NCBI GenBank assembly: GCA_019359125.1
Contig: JAHHHY010000009.1
Location: 1-64,000, forward strand
Source of the DNA: Pleurocapsa minor GSE-CHR-MK 17-07R
GTDB taxonomy: Bacteria > Chloroflexota > Anaerolineae > Aggregatilineales > Phototrophicaceae
Direction of reading: 5' to 3'
Length of the DNA: 64,000 nt
Part shown: positions 42,071-51,900 of the stretch, one piece after another
Layout of the letters: each line of letters starts with the position of its first letter
How positions within the stretch are numbered: the first letter of the stretch is position 1
Position numbers and translations under genes: made by a program
The notes under the pieces: generated by a model
What the model was told of the DNA's origin: nothing
Database searches by the model: none
What the model saw: the letters and a program-made list of their open reading frames with translations, nothing else

Positions 42071-43321
42071 TTACGGCAGCACGGTGACCTGCATCACGTC
42101 CCGGGCAATCGCCTCGGTGGGGTCTCCCAGCGTCTCCGGCACAAACCAGGTCGTCACCGGGATCAGCGCCAGACCAGCTTCGCCTGTCTCATCGGCGACG
42201 TAGTCGTACTCGCCGTCCGCAATCGCCATCGCCCAGAAGTCGACATTGTCGATGGTGGTCACGATGACGCCGTTTTCCACCGGCTGGATGCGGCTGATGG
42301 CGAACGCCGACTGCACGAACACTTCGCTGTCCACACCCGTCTCCAGGTCGATCCGGTGCAGGATGGTGGTGAAGCGGTTGAACGAAGGCTCACCCAGCAC
42401 GGCGCTCAGGCGTTCTGCACGCTCGCCTTCCAGCACGACGGTGGTGTCGTAGGCCTGCACGCTGAAGTACAGCGCGCTGCCGTCTGCACTCCATGCCACG
42501 CGGTCAGGCATGGCGTTAATCAGGATGCGCGAGATTTCGCGGGTCTCCAGGTCGATCACCAGCAGCTCCGGCGACGAGGCCGGGTTCAGCAGCGTGGGGA
42601 TAGCGGCCAGGCGGGTGCGGTCCGGGGACAGCGCGACGCGGGCCACATCCATGAAGGTTTCCTCGCTGCCGCCGTTTTCAGGGCTGTACAGCGTCACACC
42701 GACGCCATTGCAGTTCGGGCTGTACACGATGCCGAACGGGGTGGCCGCCAGCATCAGCGAGTTGCCGCCCAGGCCCAGCGTCTCACGGGTGTACAGGGTT
42801 TCGGTCGGCAGTTGCAGGCCGCCGCCACAGCCGATATTGGTGCGCAGCGATGTCACTTCGGCCTCGCCGCCGTCCAGCGGCTGCACATACACATCCAGCG
42901 CGTTGAAGGCGCTGCCATCGTCGTTCTGGCCGATGCTGGCGCCCTGCATCGCATACACGATGCTCGCGCTGTCGATGGTGAAGCTGACCGGGTAGGCCGG
43001 CGCCGGATTCTGCGCGATAGTGGTCGGCAGGCCGGTCGTCGTGTCGTAAGCGACCAGGGTGCTTTCTCCGGTAGCATCTTCATAGGCCACGTAGGCGATA
43101 TAACGGCCATCCGGGCTGGCGGCGGTCTGCGTGATGCTCACGCCTTCGACCCCGGCGACCAGCTCCGTCGGCGTGCTGCCTTCATAGATGACCAGTGCGT
43201 TGTTTTCGACACCTGTAAAACGAAGGGTGTCTTCCTGCGCGCTGGCGGCAACGGCACCGGCCAGGGCGATGCCAGCCACGAACATGCCGGCCAGCAGGTG
43301 GGGAGTGCGGTTTTTCAACAT
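42071..43321 (-). CDS. Exported beta-propeller (TolB/WD40-like) protein
   Basis: A 416-residue exported protein (signal LLAGMFVAGIALAGAVAASA). Repeating blades have the TolB-like signature: TAASPDGRYIAYVAYEDATG, LVAYDTTTG, VALSPDRTRLAAIPTLL, LLVIDLETREISRI and VAWSADGSALYFSVQ. Such propellers bind proteins or ligands and are common in Chloroflexota exported proteins. Downstream of the LysM and STAS genes on the same strand, with 77 bp to the LysM gene, so it may be part of their operon. Role unknown. Confidence 0.75.
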   Translation of the reverse strand: MLKNRTPHLLAGMFVAGIALAGAVAASAQEDTLRFTGVENNALVIYEGSTPTELVAGVEGVSITQTAASPDGRYIAYVAYEDATGESTLVAYDTTTGLPTTIAQNPAPAYPVSFTIDSASIVYAMQGASIGQNDDGSAFNALDVYVQPLDGGEAEVTSLRTNIGCGGGLQLPTETLYTRETLGLGGNSLMLAATPFGIVYSPNCNGVGVTLYSPENGGSEETFMDVARVALSPDRTRLAAIPTLLNPASSPELLVIDLETREISRILINAMPDRVAWSADGSALYFSVQAYDTTVVLEGERAERLSAVLGEPSFNRFTTILHRIDLETGVDSEVFVQSAFAISRIQPVENGVIVTTIDNVDFWAMAIADGEYDYVADETGEAGLALIPVTTWFVPETLGDPTEAIARDVMQVTVLP

Positions 43322-43398
43322 GATGCGTTACTGCTCCTTGAAATACTTGCTTGCGAACCATGCGGCGCGCCCTGCTGCCAGGGTGCGCCACACAGGAG

Positions 43399-43821
43399 TT
43401 ACTGAATCGTGACTTCCGGGATGTACAGTACCTGCCCGGGGTAGATGACGTTGACGTTGGTGATGTTGTTCACCTGCGCCAGCACGCGCCAGTCGATGCC
43501 ATAGCGGCGGGCGATGCTGCGCAGATAGTCGCCGCGCTGCACCACGTAGGTGATATTGCTGATGGGCGGCATCTGGGTAGTCGCCACGCACAGGTTCAGA
43601 CCGGCGAAGATGCGCGTGCTGGTGCCCAGCCCGTTGATGGCCTGAAGCTGGCTGACCGTGGTGCCGTAGGCGTTGGCGATGCGAAACAGCGTATCGCCCC
43701 GTTGAATGTGGTGCGTGCGGGTGCAGGTGACGGCCCCCTGTGCGCTGGCCGGCGTCGCGCTGACGAGCAGCAGCCAGGCCGTCAGACCCAGAATCGCGAT
43801 GAAAAGACGTTTGACGAACAT
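43399..43821 (-). CDS. Exported double-LysM protein
   Basis: A 140-residue exported protein (signal LFIAILGLTAWLLLVSATPA) made of two LysM domains: HHIQRGDTLFRIANAYGTTV...LQAINGL and YVVQRGDYLRSIARRYGIDW...LAQVNNI with VIYPGQVLYIP. LysM binds N-acetylglucosamine-containing glycans such as peptidoglycan. No catalytic domain is attached, so it acts as a wall-binding module alone. AGGAG precedes ATG 43821. Confidence 0.85.
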   Translation of the reverse strand: MFVKRLFIAILGLTAWLLLVSATPASAQGAVTCTRTHHIQRGDTLFRIANAYGTTVSQLQAINGLGTSTRIFAGLNLCVATTQMPPISNITYVVQRGDYLRSIARRYGIDWRVLAQVNNITNVNVIYPGQVLYIPEVTIQ

Positions 43822-43842
43822 GATGATGTGAAACTCCTGAAA

Positions 43843-44301
43843 CTAGAATTGACTGACCTGCTGAATGAGTTGTGTGGTTGCCGGATTGCGATACGATGAT
43901 GCGGCCTCGTGCAGCGTCAGGAAGATATCGACCGCACGGGTGAAGTCGGCGCGAATGAAGGCCGCCATGATGCTGACGCTGGGCGACAGGATGCGCAGTT
44001 CGCTGCCCGTGCCCATCTCGATCATCTGCTCCATGTGATGGAAGGTGTGCCAGCTCCACAGGTTGTCTGCCACCCACTCGCCGCGGATGAGCAGTGCTGC
44101 CTGGACCAGTGCCAGCAGCCCCGACCCGTTGATCGCTGTCACCTTGTGCATGTCGAAGATCAGGTTGCGGTCGCCACGGCTGACCAGCATCCGGACGACA
44201 TCGACGAGCTGACGCGACAGCCGATCATTCAGCGCGCCTTCTACGCTGACCAGCGTAATCGGCACATCATCAATCAGGGTTTTGTAGTGAATGTTGTTCA
44301 T
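43843..44301 (-). CDS. STAS-domain protein (anti-sigma-factor-antagonist type)
   Basis: A 152-residue protein. The central VPITLVSVEGALNDRLSRQL, RNLIFDMHKVTAINGSGLLA and later segments follow the STAS fold; the Ser in NGSGLLAL occupies the place of the phosphorylated Ser/Thr of SpoIIAA-like antagonists. The C-terminus is longer than usual (about 50 residues, helical). ATG 44301 follows AAGGATAC and is preferred over an ATG 14 codons upstream. Its partner kinase or sigma factor is not adjacent. Confidence 0.7.
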   Translation of the reverse strand: MNNIHYKTLIDDVPITLVSVEGALNDRLSRQLVDVVRMLVSRGDRNLIFDMHKVTAINGSGLLALVQAALLIRGEWVADNLWSWHTFHHMEQMIEMGTGSELRILSPSVSIMAAFIRADFTRAVDIFLTLHEAASSYRNPATTQLIQQVSQF

Positions 44302-44374
44302 CGGCTTGTATCCTTCTGGCGTGTCTGTTTGTTCACGCGTCATAGTGCTTAGGATACGCCGTGCCGGAAAACAA

Positions 44375-44399
44375 AAAATCCGTCGTTGGGGACGGATTT
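44375..44399 (-). terminator. Terminator of the CPBP protease gene
   Basis: On the minus strand GAAATCCGTC pairs with GACGGATTT around CCCAAC and is followed by TTTTGTTTT. It lies between the CPBP and STAS genes and separates their transcripts. Confidence 0.75.
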
Positions 44400-44469
44400 C
44401 TGGCCACGTTGGGCGGATTGTTTTTCTCGGTCTTTAGGCGGAGAACTGGGTACTGGCCGGGCGAGTCGC

Positions 44470-45234
44470 CTAGGCCGGCGGCACCGAGCTGATCAGGTAG
44501 ATCACCTTCACCAGCGCGAACAGCCCAAAGGCCGACTGCGCCACGATGGCGGTGCGCGTGCTGCCGGTGGCCGCCCGCACCATGCCGAAGATCACGGCGG
44601 CGATAAACGGCGTCACCACGCCATACCACACCGACGACAGATTACTGGCATTGGCGTAGGCCGAGGCGTAAATGGCGATGTGGAAGACCGCGCTGGCGGC
44701 CGCCGCGACCAGGATGCCCGGCCATGCGCCCAGCCGGGCGCGCAGCACCGGCAGCAGCAGCCCGCGAAAGACCACGCCCTCGGCAATTGGCTGCAAAAAC
44801 AGCGCAAAGGCCATCGCCACCACCCAGTGAAAGCTGTTGACGGTGGGCTGCACCAGGCTGGCCAACTCTGCGGCCGGCAAAAACTGCCCGGTCACCACGA
44901 TCGCCAGCAGGTCCACCGACAGCGCCAGCGTGAAGCCGATGAAGGCGATCACCGGCAGCGGTGTGGCGGGCTGCATCTTCAGCGCCAGCCGCTGATCCGG
45001 CTTGCTGCGCGTGCGCGCCACAAAGTAGGTTGTCGCGGTGGCGCCCAGGCACCAGCCCGCCAGCAGCGCATACGGCTGGTCGGGCGCCCAGACGCCCACC
45101 GGAATGCTGCCGAGGATGAACAGCGCCATCGCGATCAGGATGGCCACCATCGCGCTGGTCAGGTTCCAGGGCGGGGCAGGTTCCAGGGTCCGGATGCGCT
45201 GCATCAGGGACGGGGCTTTTCTTGAAGTGGTCAT
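44470..45234 (-). CDS. CPBP-family intramembrane protease homologue
   Basis: A 254-residue protein with about eight membrane segments. The CPBP motif 1 appears as QPIAEGVVFRGLLLPVLR, where the normal E-E-x-x-x-R is E-G-x-x-x-R: the second Glu is Gly. Motif 2, FHIAIYA, keeps the His; motif 3 is less clear. CPBP (Abi/Rce1-like) proteins are glutamic intramembrane peptidases used in bacteriocin immunity and protein maturation. The substitution may weaken or abolish catalysis. Terminator downstream at 44375-44399; no bacteriocin gene nearby. Confidence 0.8.
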   Translation of the reverse strand: MTTSRKAPSLMQRIRTLEPAPPWNLTSAMVAILIAMALFILGSIPVGVWAPDQPYALLAGWCLGATATTYFVARTRSKPDQRLALKMQPATPLPVIAFIGFTLALSVDLLAIVVTGQFLPAAELASLVQPTVNSFHWVVAMAFALFLQPIAEGVVFRGLLLPVLRARLGAWPGILVAAAASAVFHIAIYASAYANASNLSSVWYGVVTPFIAAVIFGMVRAATGSTRTAIVAQSAFGLFALVKVIYLISSVPPA

Positions 45235-45279
45235 GCATGCCTCAACACTGCAATACGAACGATAGATCTGCGGATGCCG

Positions 45280-46074
45280 CTAACGCTTGCCCGTCCGCCA
45301 TTTATCAAACAGGCCGCGCGTGTAGGCCTGATAAACAGACGTCACAGGGATGACCCTGTTGATGGCCCACATCACGCGGAACGTCAGCGATGGATAGATT
45401 TCACGCTTGCCCGCGTCGATGCCCAGCACGAGCTGGTCGGCCACATATTCGGGCGTCTGCGAGGGCCACGGCGTCGCCGGAAGCTGGCTGGCCGCGCTGC
45501 TGAAAAAGGCCGTGCGCGTGGCGATCGGATAGGCCAGCGTCAGCGTCGCGTTGGGTGGCAGTTCCTGCGCGTAGCTATCGGCAAAGCGGTCGAGCGCGGC
45601 CTTGGTGGAGGCATACAGCGCGTAGCCCGCCAGCCCCAGCTTTGCCATGCTGCTGGCCGTAATCACCACCTGGAACGGCGAGCCATCGCTGTGAAGCTGG
45701 GTCATCTTCGCCAGCGCATACAGCGGCGAAATCGTGTTCACGCGGAAGATCGACTCGATATGGGCCCAGTCCGGCTTGCCGAAGGCCTCGTAATAGGCGA
45801 AGCCCGCGTTGGCGATGAAGATGTCGATGCCGCCCATCTCGCTGATGGCAAAGTCGATGGCGCGGTCGACGCCGCCGCGTTCGCCCATATCCGCCGCGTA
45901 GGCCGAGACTTTGCCGGCCGGGCTGATGATTTTATTCACCATCGTGTGCAGTTGGGCGTCATCCTTGTCGATGGCGACGACCCTGCACGGGATGCCCGCC
46001 AGACGCTTGAGCAGGGCAAAGCCGATACCGCTGGCCGCCCCTGTCAGGACAATACGTGAGCCTTCCAGCTTCAT
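45280..46074 (-). CDS. Short-chain dehydrogenase/reductase
   Basis: A 264-residue SDR. The NAD(P) motif is RIVLTGAASGIGFALLKRLA (TGxxxGIG), NAG is in IDIFIANAGFAYYEAF, and the active site is the Ser in VVITASSMAKLGLAG with YALYASTK (Y-x3-K). The substrate is unknown; the C-terminal part (LPPNATLTLAYPIATRTAFF) resembles classical SDRs. ATG 46074 overlaps the stop of the upstream gene by 3 bp (ATGA), so the two are coupled. Confidence 0.88.
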   Translation of the reverse strand: MKLEGSRIVLTGAASGIGFALLKRLAGIPCRVVAIDKDDAQLHTMVNKIISPAGKVSAYAADMGERGGVDRAIDFAISEMGGIDIFIANAGFAYYEAFGKPDWAHIESIFRVNTISPLYALAKMTQLHSDGSPFQVVITASSMAKLGLAGYALYASTKAALDRFADSYAQELPPNATLTLAYPIATRTAFFSSAASQLPATPWPSQTPEYVADQLVLGIDAGKREIYPSLTFRVMWAINRVIPVTSVYQAYTRGLFDKWRTGKR

Positions 46075-46814
46075 GGTGTTTCCTCCAGCGCGACGCCTTC
46101 TTTGATGACCGGCACAGGAAATGTAATCACAAACTTGTCCAGTTTCACCGCGCCCAGGGGCGTCATCCCCAGCGCCTGAAAGTCCGGCACATGCACGCCG
46201 TCTCCCCACAACTGCGACACATCCAGCACCTCGATGCCGGCCTTCAGCGTCAGCTTCGAGTAGTAGGCCTGGCCTTCCCACTGCTGCACCAGCGTGACCG
46301 GAAACAGGCCGGTGTTGATCGGGATGCGCGCCAGCCCCGCCTTGCACACCATCGAGCAGATCGTCTGCCCGTCCAGCGAGGCGGTCAGGTGATCTTCGCC
46401 ATTGTCATGCGCCACAATGCTGAAATCAGCGCGGTCTTTCGGGATGCCCCAGTTGGCGCGCCCGCTGACCACGCTCTCCCAGCTGCTCACCCAGATGCGG
46501 CTGATCGACCAGTATTTGCCCCTGCCGCGCCCGCGTGCTTTGGGGACTTCGATGCGGCCGGGAACCAGCATCAGCTCGTCATACGGGCCGACTGGCGTGT
46601 CGCGATACTTCATCCACACCAGCCCGCCTATGCCGCCGCGCCAGTACGGGCGCATGCCGTGGGTGGCCGCGTAGTCTCCGTGGCGTCGGCTGCGGTCAAA
46701 TTTGAAAAAGACAATCCAGCCATCGCCGCGAATCGGCCACGGCGGCCCGGCGATTTCCAGGTCCGGCGCGACCTGCAGGCCGTCCGGGCGAAGTGTGTGC
46801 GTTGAGTCGGTCAT
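46071..46814 (-). CDS. Acetoacetate-decarboxylase-family protein
   Basis: A 247-residue protein. The central segment LMLVPGRIEVPKARGRGRGK and WESVVSGRANWGIPKDRADF follows the ADC (acetoacetate decarboxylase) beta-cone fold; the catalytic lysine of true decarboxylases is not evident here, so it is more likely a relative with another activity. ATG 46814 is preferred over a longer frame because the leader beyond it is atypical. It is coupled to the SDR gene, suggesting a joint small-molecule pathway. Confidence 0.6.
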   Translation of the reverse strand: MTDSTHTLRPDGLQVAPDLEIAGPPWPIRGDGWIVFFKFDRSRRHGDYAATHGMRPYWRGGIGGLVWMKYRDTPVGPYDELMLVPGRIEVPKARGRGRGKYWSISRIWVSSWESVVSGRANWGIPKDRADFSIVAHDNGEDHLTASLDGQTICSMVCKAGLARIPINTGLFPVTLVQQWEGQAYYSKLTLKAGIEVLDVSQLWGDGVHVPDFQALGMTPLGAVKLDKFVITFPVPVIKEGVALEETP

Positions 46815-46968
46815 GCGCGTGTGAAACTCTCTGATGTGCAGAATGTGGCCTGATTGTACCGAAAAGCACGACAACTTTGGCGGGCAATCTTGCCACAAAA
46901 GGCGCGCGACCGGCCGTATGGGCCAGTCGCGCGCTCAAGATTGCATTTGGATGCTGCCCGTGGGCGGA

Positions 46969-48474
46969 TCAGCCGCCCGGATTCAGCGTGGCGCCGGCTG
47001 CTGCCGTGGGACGGGCGGGCATGGTCGGCGCGGCGTTGGTATCTGCTCCGGGGATCGCTGGCACCTGCGGCAAAGCGCCGGTGCCGCTGCCAGCCTCTTC
47101 GCTGCCGCCTGCCGGGGCACCCAGCAGGGCCGGGTCAGGCGTGGGGACGATATTGGCGCCCAGCGGCGCGCCGGTCGTGTTGCCAGCCAATGCGGCGCTG
47201 TTGGCATCGGCCACGCAGCGGAAGCCCGTTTCAGCGTTTGCGTCGATTGGATCGAGGCTGCGTCGATGCATCGTGCGCGTGAAGAAGGGCACCGTGTCCC
47301 AGCTTCCGCCGCGCGTTACTTTTTCGGTGCCGGTGGCCGGGCCTGCCGGATCGGGGCCTGCGGCTTCGGGGCGGCCGTAGTACGACGGTGAATACCAGTC
47401 GCTCACCCACTCGCTCACATTGCCGGCCATATCCAGCACGCTGTACGGGCTGGCGCCCAGCGGGAAGCTGCCGATGGCAACCTTTGTCAGGGCAATCGAA
47501 CGGCGCGAGGCGCTGTTGGCCGGGTCCCACGTGTTGCCCCACGGATAAATATAGCCGAGGTCGCCGCGGGCGGCGCGTTCCCATTCGGCTTCCGTGGGCA
47601 GGCGGCGGCCGATAGCCTGGCAGTACGCCTGCGCGCCGTACCAGGTCACGTTCGTCACCGGGAAGTTCAGAACAGCGGCGTTCACGTTGTAGTTCTGGCT
47701 GTCAAAGGTGACATTGCTGGTTTCGCTGTCTGTTGTCGTCTGCATGCAGGGCTGGCCCAGGCATCCGTTGCGGTGGCTGCCCGGCCCCATGATGTTGAGG
47801 AAGGTGAGGTACTGGTCGTAGGTCACTTCAGTCACTTCCATCTGGAAGGGGCTGACGGTGACGAGGTGCGCGGGAAACGAGTCCTCGCCGTACGAGAGCA
47901 GGCAGGTACCCGGTTCGCCGCCGTAGCCCTGCGCGCATTCGTTCACGGCGGTGGTCACTTCGGCCACGGTCGTGCCCATGTTGAACTGGCCGCCCGCGAC
48001 TGGCACCAGCCGCGTGCCAACCGCTACCAGTCGGTCAAACTGGCCGCCGGTTACGCCGGTGCCGCCAGTGCCCTGCTGATTGTTGAATGCAGCGGGTGCG
48101 CTGGTGCTGGTGGGAATAATCAGTGATTGTGTGGCGAGCTGCTGCGTGGGGGGCAAAGTCAGCAGGGTGGGCAGAATTGTCGGGCTGGGCGTGGGCGCGT
48201 TGACTTCCAGCGGCACATCCGTGCTCAGATCGACGGTCGGGGTCAGCGTTGCTGTCGCCGGGGCCGCAGTAGCGGTCACGACGATAATCTGCGCGGTGGG
48301 TGTGGGCGCATTCGCCAGCGAGGTGCCACCAATGCCCACCAGCCCGGTGATGAAACCGACCAGCAGCACGATGACCGCGCAGCCAAAGCCCAGGATACCG
48401 CCGATAATCAGCCATTGCCATACGGCGCCACCTGCGCGCCGCCCACCGAGAGAACCATAATTGTTTCGTGTCAT
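46969..48474 (-). CDS. Membrane-anchored formylglycine-generating-enzyme-fold (FGE-sulfatase) protein
   Basis: A 501-residue protein: one N-terminal membrane segment (WLIIGGILGFGCAVIVLLVG), a long Thr/Pro-rich linker, then an FGE domain (about 165-425) with FNMGTTVAEVTTAVNECAQG, TEVTYDQYLTFLNIMG, PVTNVTWYGAQAYCQAIGRR, LPTEAEWERAARG, YPWGNTWDPANSASRR and KVTRGGSWDTVPFFTRTMHR. RCVADA closes the domain. True FGE converts Cys to formylglycine in sulfatases, but many such extracellular domains have other roles; the active-site Cys pair is not certain here. No sulfatase is adjacent. GAGGAGAG precedes the ATG. Confidence 0.85.
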   Translation of the reverse strand: MTRNNYGSLGGRRAGGAVWQWLIIGGILGFGCAVIVLLVGFITGLVGIGGTSLANAPTPTAQIIVVTATAAPATATLTPTVDLSTDVPLEVNAPTPSPTILPTLLTLPPTQQLATQSLIIPTSTSAPAAFNNQQGTGGTGVTGGQFDRLVAVGTRLVPVAGGQFNMGTTVAEVTTAVNECAQGYGGEPGTCLLSYGEDSFPAHLVTVSPFQMEVTEVTYDQYLTFLNIMGPGSHRNGCLGQPCMQTTTDSETSNVTFDSQNYNVNAAVLNFPVTNVTWYGAQAYCQAIGRRLPTEAEWERAARGDLGYIYPWGNTWDPANSASRRSIALTKVAIGSFPLGASPYSVLDMAGNVSEWVSDWYSPSYYGRPEAAGPDPAGPATGTEKVTRGGSWDTVPFFTRTMHRRSLDPIDANAETGFRCVADANSAALAGNTTGAPLGANIVPTPDPALLGAPAGGSEEAGSGTGALPQVPAIPGADTNAAPTMPARPTAAAGATLNPGG

Positions 48475-48590
48475 GCGTTCACACTCTCCTCATCGCGGTC
48501 GCGCCCCCAGTGTGCGCAAGCGATTATACCCCATCATCGCCATACGCCACCGCGCCATAGTTACCGTGACAAGCGCCATGATACTAAACA

Positions 48591-48615
48591 AAAGACCCTA
48601 CAGTGTAGGGTCTTT
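48591..48615. terminator. Bidirectional terminator
   Basis: AAAGACCCTACA and TGTAGGGTCTTT form a perfect 12-bp inverted repeat around one base. It lies between the pilin and FGE genes. Confidence 0.85.
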
Positions 48616-48644
48616 CGGATTATTGCAATAATTGCGGAATGATT

Positions 48645-48842
48645 TTAGAGCACATTGACCAGATTAGAATAGATGTTTCCCACCCACGGGCCCAGCACAG
48701 TGACGACGACGAAAGCGACCAGCACGACCAGTACCAACAGCAGCGCGTATTCTACCAGTCCCTGACCTTCACGGGGGCTTCCCCGGGCCGTCAGGAGCGC
48801 GTACAGCCAGTGCAGGCGCGCCTGCAGCGCTTGCCTCCACAT
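48645..48842 (-). CDS. Flp-family type IVb pilin
   Basis: A 65-residue prepilin of the Flp/Fap class. GQGLVEYALLLVLVVLVAFV is the hydrophobic helix with the conserved Glu (E5 of the mature form), following a basic leader that would be cut before it by a prepilin peptidase. GAGGAGG precedes ATG 48842. Flp pilins polymerise through the Tad machinery, but no tad, rcp or peptidase gene is in the window, so the gene is either orphan or served from elsewhere. Confidence 0.85.
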   Translation of the reverse strand: MWRQALQARLHWLYALLTARGSPREGQGLVEYALLLVLVVLVAFVVVTVLGPWVGNIYSNLVNVL

Positions 48843-48986
48843 GATCTTCCTCCTCGATGATGTGATAAATGATTTTACAGGGCATAAAGTCCCCGAAATG
48901 ATATCAACACTCAGAGTGTAGCATAAGACAGCATGGATACCGTAAAGAATGTCCTGATGTACTTAAGGAAATTGTATTTATTATGC

Positions 48987-51900
48987 TTAAATAATATCTT
49001 CTTCGGCACCCACATCGGATGGGCGTCCGTTGCGATCCGCCACTTTTTCCGGCTGAGCCAGCAGTCGGCGCAGGCGCAGCGTGAAGACACTGCCTTCGCC
49101 CGGCTTGCTGTTCACGGTCAGCTCACCGCCGTGCATGGCGATAATCTGGCGGGCGATGCTCAGCCCCAGCCCGGTCCCCTCCACATGGCTGACGACACGG
49201 TAAAACGGCTGGAAAATATAAGGCAGATGCTCCGGCGCGATGCCCACGCCTGTGTCTGCGACCTCCACCGTCACCATCTCCTCGTCTGGCGGGCACAGCA
49301 CGCGCACAGTGACGCTGCCCTGCGGCGGCGTGTAATTGATCGCGTTGGTCACCAGATTGGTGATGACCTGCGCCAGTCGTTCGCTGTCAGCCTCCACAAA
49401 GGTGCGCTGTCCGGGCGCTTCGTAGCGCAGCGTCAGGCCTTTGCGCTCCGCTTCCGGCCGCTGAATATCGACGACGCTGCGCACCTCATGGTCGATATCG
49501 AGCATGGTCGGTTGCAGCGGGATGACGCCGCGCTCCAGCCGCGAGATATTCAGCAGGTCTTCCACCAGGCGGCGCATGCGCTCCGTCACCTGTTCCAGTA
49601 CTTCCAGATGCGCTTCCAGCTGTTCCGGCTTGCGGCGCAGCAGATACAGGCGCGTCTTCAGGTTGGTGATCGGCGTGCGCAGCTCGTGCGAGGCAAACGC
49701 CACCAGGTTAGACTGCTGCTGTTGCAGCGCGCGAATCTTGCTGATATCGCGCATGACCGAGACGGCGCGCACCACGCTGGTCTCGGTGCCCACCCGCGCC
49801 ACCGTCAGCCCGGCAAAGAAGCGTGAGCCGTCTTTGCGCTTCAGGCGCAGGTCGCCACGCCACAGGTTGTTGACGCTGATTTCGTTGACAATTTCGTCCA
49901 GTATCGACACAGTTTCCAGATCGTCCCCGCTGCTCAGGATTGAGGCTGGCGCGCCGATCAGATCGTCCATGCTGTAGCCTGTCAGCGTGCACATTGCCTG
50001 GTTGACATAGCGAATCTCGGTGCCTTCGGTGTAGAAGATGCCTTCGCCGGTCGAGTCAAGCATGGCGGCGATGCGCTGGCGCTCCAGCAGCAGTTCGGCG
50101 GTGCGCTGCTGCACCTGTACTTCCAGTTCCTCGGCATCGCGCAGCACCTGCTCATACAGGCGCGCATTACGAATGGCGATGGCGACCTGGTTGGCGAATG
50201 TCTCCAGCGTGGTGGCCTGCGCATCGCTGAAGGCATTGGTCCGCCTGCTGGTCACATTCAGGAACCCGATCGTTTCGCCATCCAGCTGAATGGGCGCGCC
50301 CAGTGTCGAGCCAATCCATGCCGTGGCCTCGTGAAAGCGCCACATCGGATGTGTTTCGGTATTGTCGATGCGCAGCGACTTGCCGGTGCGCAGCATCGTC
50401 TGGAACGTGGGCATATTGCGGATGTTGAAGGTAAACCGGCGCAGGTCTTCATCGTGATTGAATTCAGTATAGCCGCGGGCTTCCAGCACATGCCCATCGT
50501 CACCCTCCAGCAGGATGATGTCGGCAGCCTCGCACGGAATCACGCGGTAGGTTTGATCGAGGATGCGGCGCATGACTTCGTTCAGGTCGAGCGTCTGGTT
50601 GATCGTCACAGCGGTGTCGCGCAGCGCGTCGTTCAGGCGATACTGGGCGCGTTCGGCCTCCTGCGCCTGGCGCGATTCGGTGATGTTGATCGACAGCCCA
50701 CGCAGGATTTTCACGTTGTTGACCGTATCCAGCGAGACAATGTCGCGCAGCCACACGATCCGGCCGTCCGCCGCCACCATCCGGTATTCGCGCTGAAAGC
50801 CGGTGTTTCTGGCAATGGCATCTTTGGCAATCGACAGCATCGTTGGGCGGTCTTCCGGGTGCACCAGCGAGCGCCACAGCCCGGAATCCTTATAGAAGCG
50901 CTCCATGCGATAGCCGGTGACCTGCTCCACCTGGCGCGTCATAAACATCGTCTGGAAGTTATCCGCGCGGCACATCCACACCACGCCATCGATCGAGTTC
51001 AGCAGGTCACCGTAGCGGCGTTCGCTTTCCGTCAGCGCGACTTCGGCGGACTTGCGGGCGCTGATGTCGAACGCGGTGCCCACGATGATTTCTTCACCAT
51101 TCAGCATGCGCCGTGACAGCGACACATTCAGCCAGACCGGCGATCCATCGCGTCGGCTGGCTTCCACTTCCATCAGTTCAATCTGGCCCTGCGTCCTCAG
51201 TGTGTCTGCCACTTGCAGGCGCACGTCACGCGCCATGACATTGCTCAGCGCGCCCGGCTCCAGCAGCCCGTCTGGCGGATAGCCCAGCAGCTTGTGGCAG
51301 GTTGCGTTGGCATACAGAATCTGCCCGTCATTCAGGCGCATGAGCAGGATGCCCATCACGTTATGGTCGCTCAGGGCGCGCAGGCGGCTTTCGCTGGCGC
51401 GCAGGGCATCTTCCGTCAGGCTGCGTGCGCGCTGAATGGTTCCGTTCAGGATGGCGAAGGTGCCCAGCGTGCTCAGCACAATGCAGGCGACCGTCAGGTT
51501 AAGCAGATCGCTGCGCCCCAGGATGCCGCCGACCGGGATCGTCAGGGTGAGCTGATGCGCGATGGTGATGACCAGCAGGGCCACCAGCCAGCGGGTGCGC
51601 AGCAGCGCCTGCGCCACCAGCAGCGACAGGAAGGGGAATTGCAGCATCATGATGTAGCTTATGACGCCGATGTCACTGGCGCGCAGCAGGTGAATAAACA
51701 GCGTCGTCAGCCACAGTACCCCGGTCAGCAGCCAGCTGCCCAGGTGCAGCTGGCCCCGGCGCAGCGCAAAGAAGGTGATCAGCAGGCCGAGGATGGTGGG
51801 GATCAGCGTGTGGGCATTCCCGCTGGCCTCGTGCAGCACGATCATTTGCAGCCCGACCAGCGGCAGCAGAAACAGGATCAGCAGCATCAATCCGCGCTGA

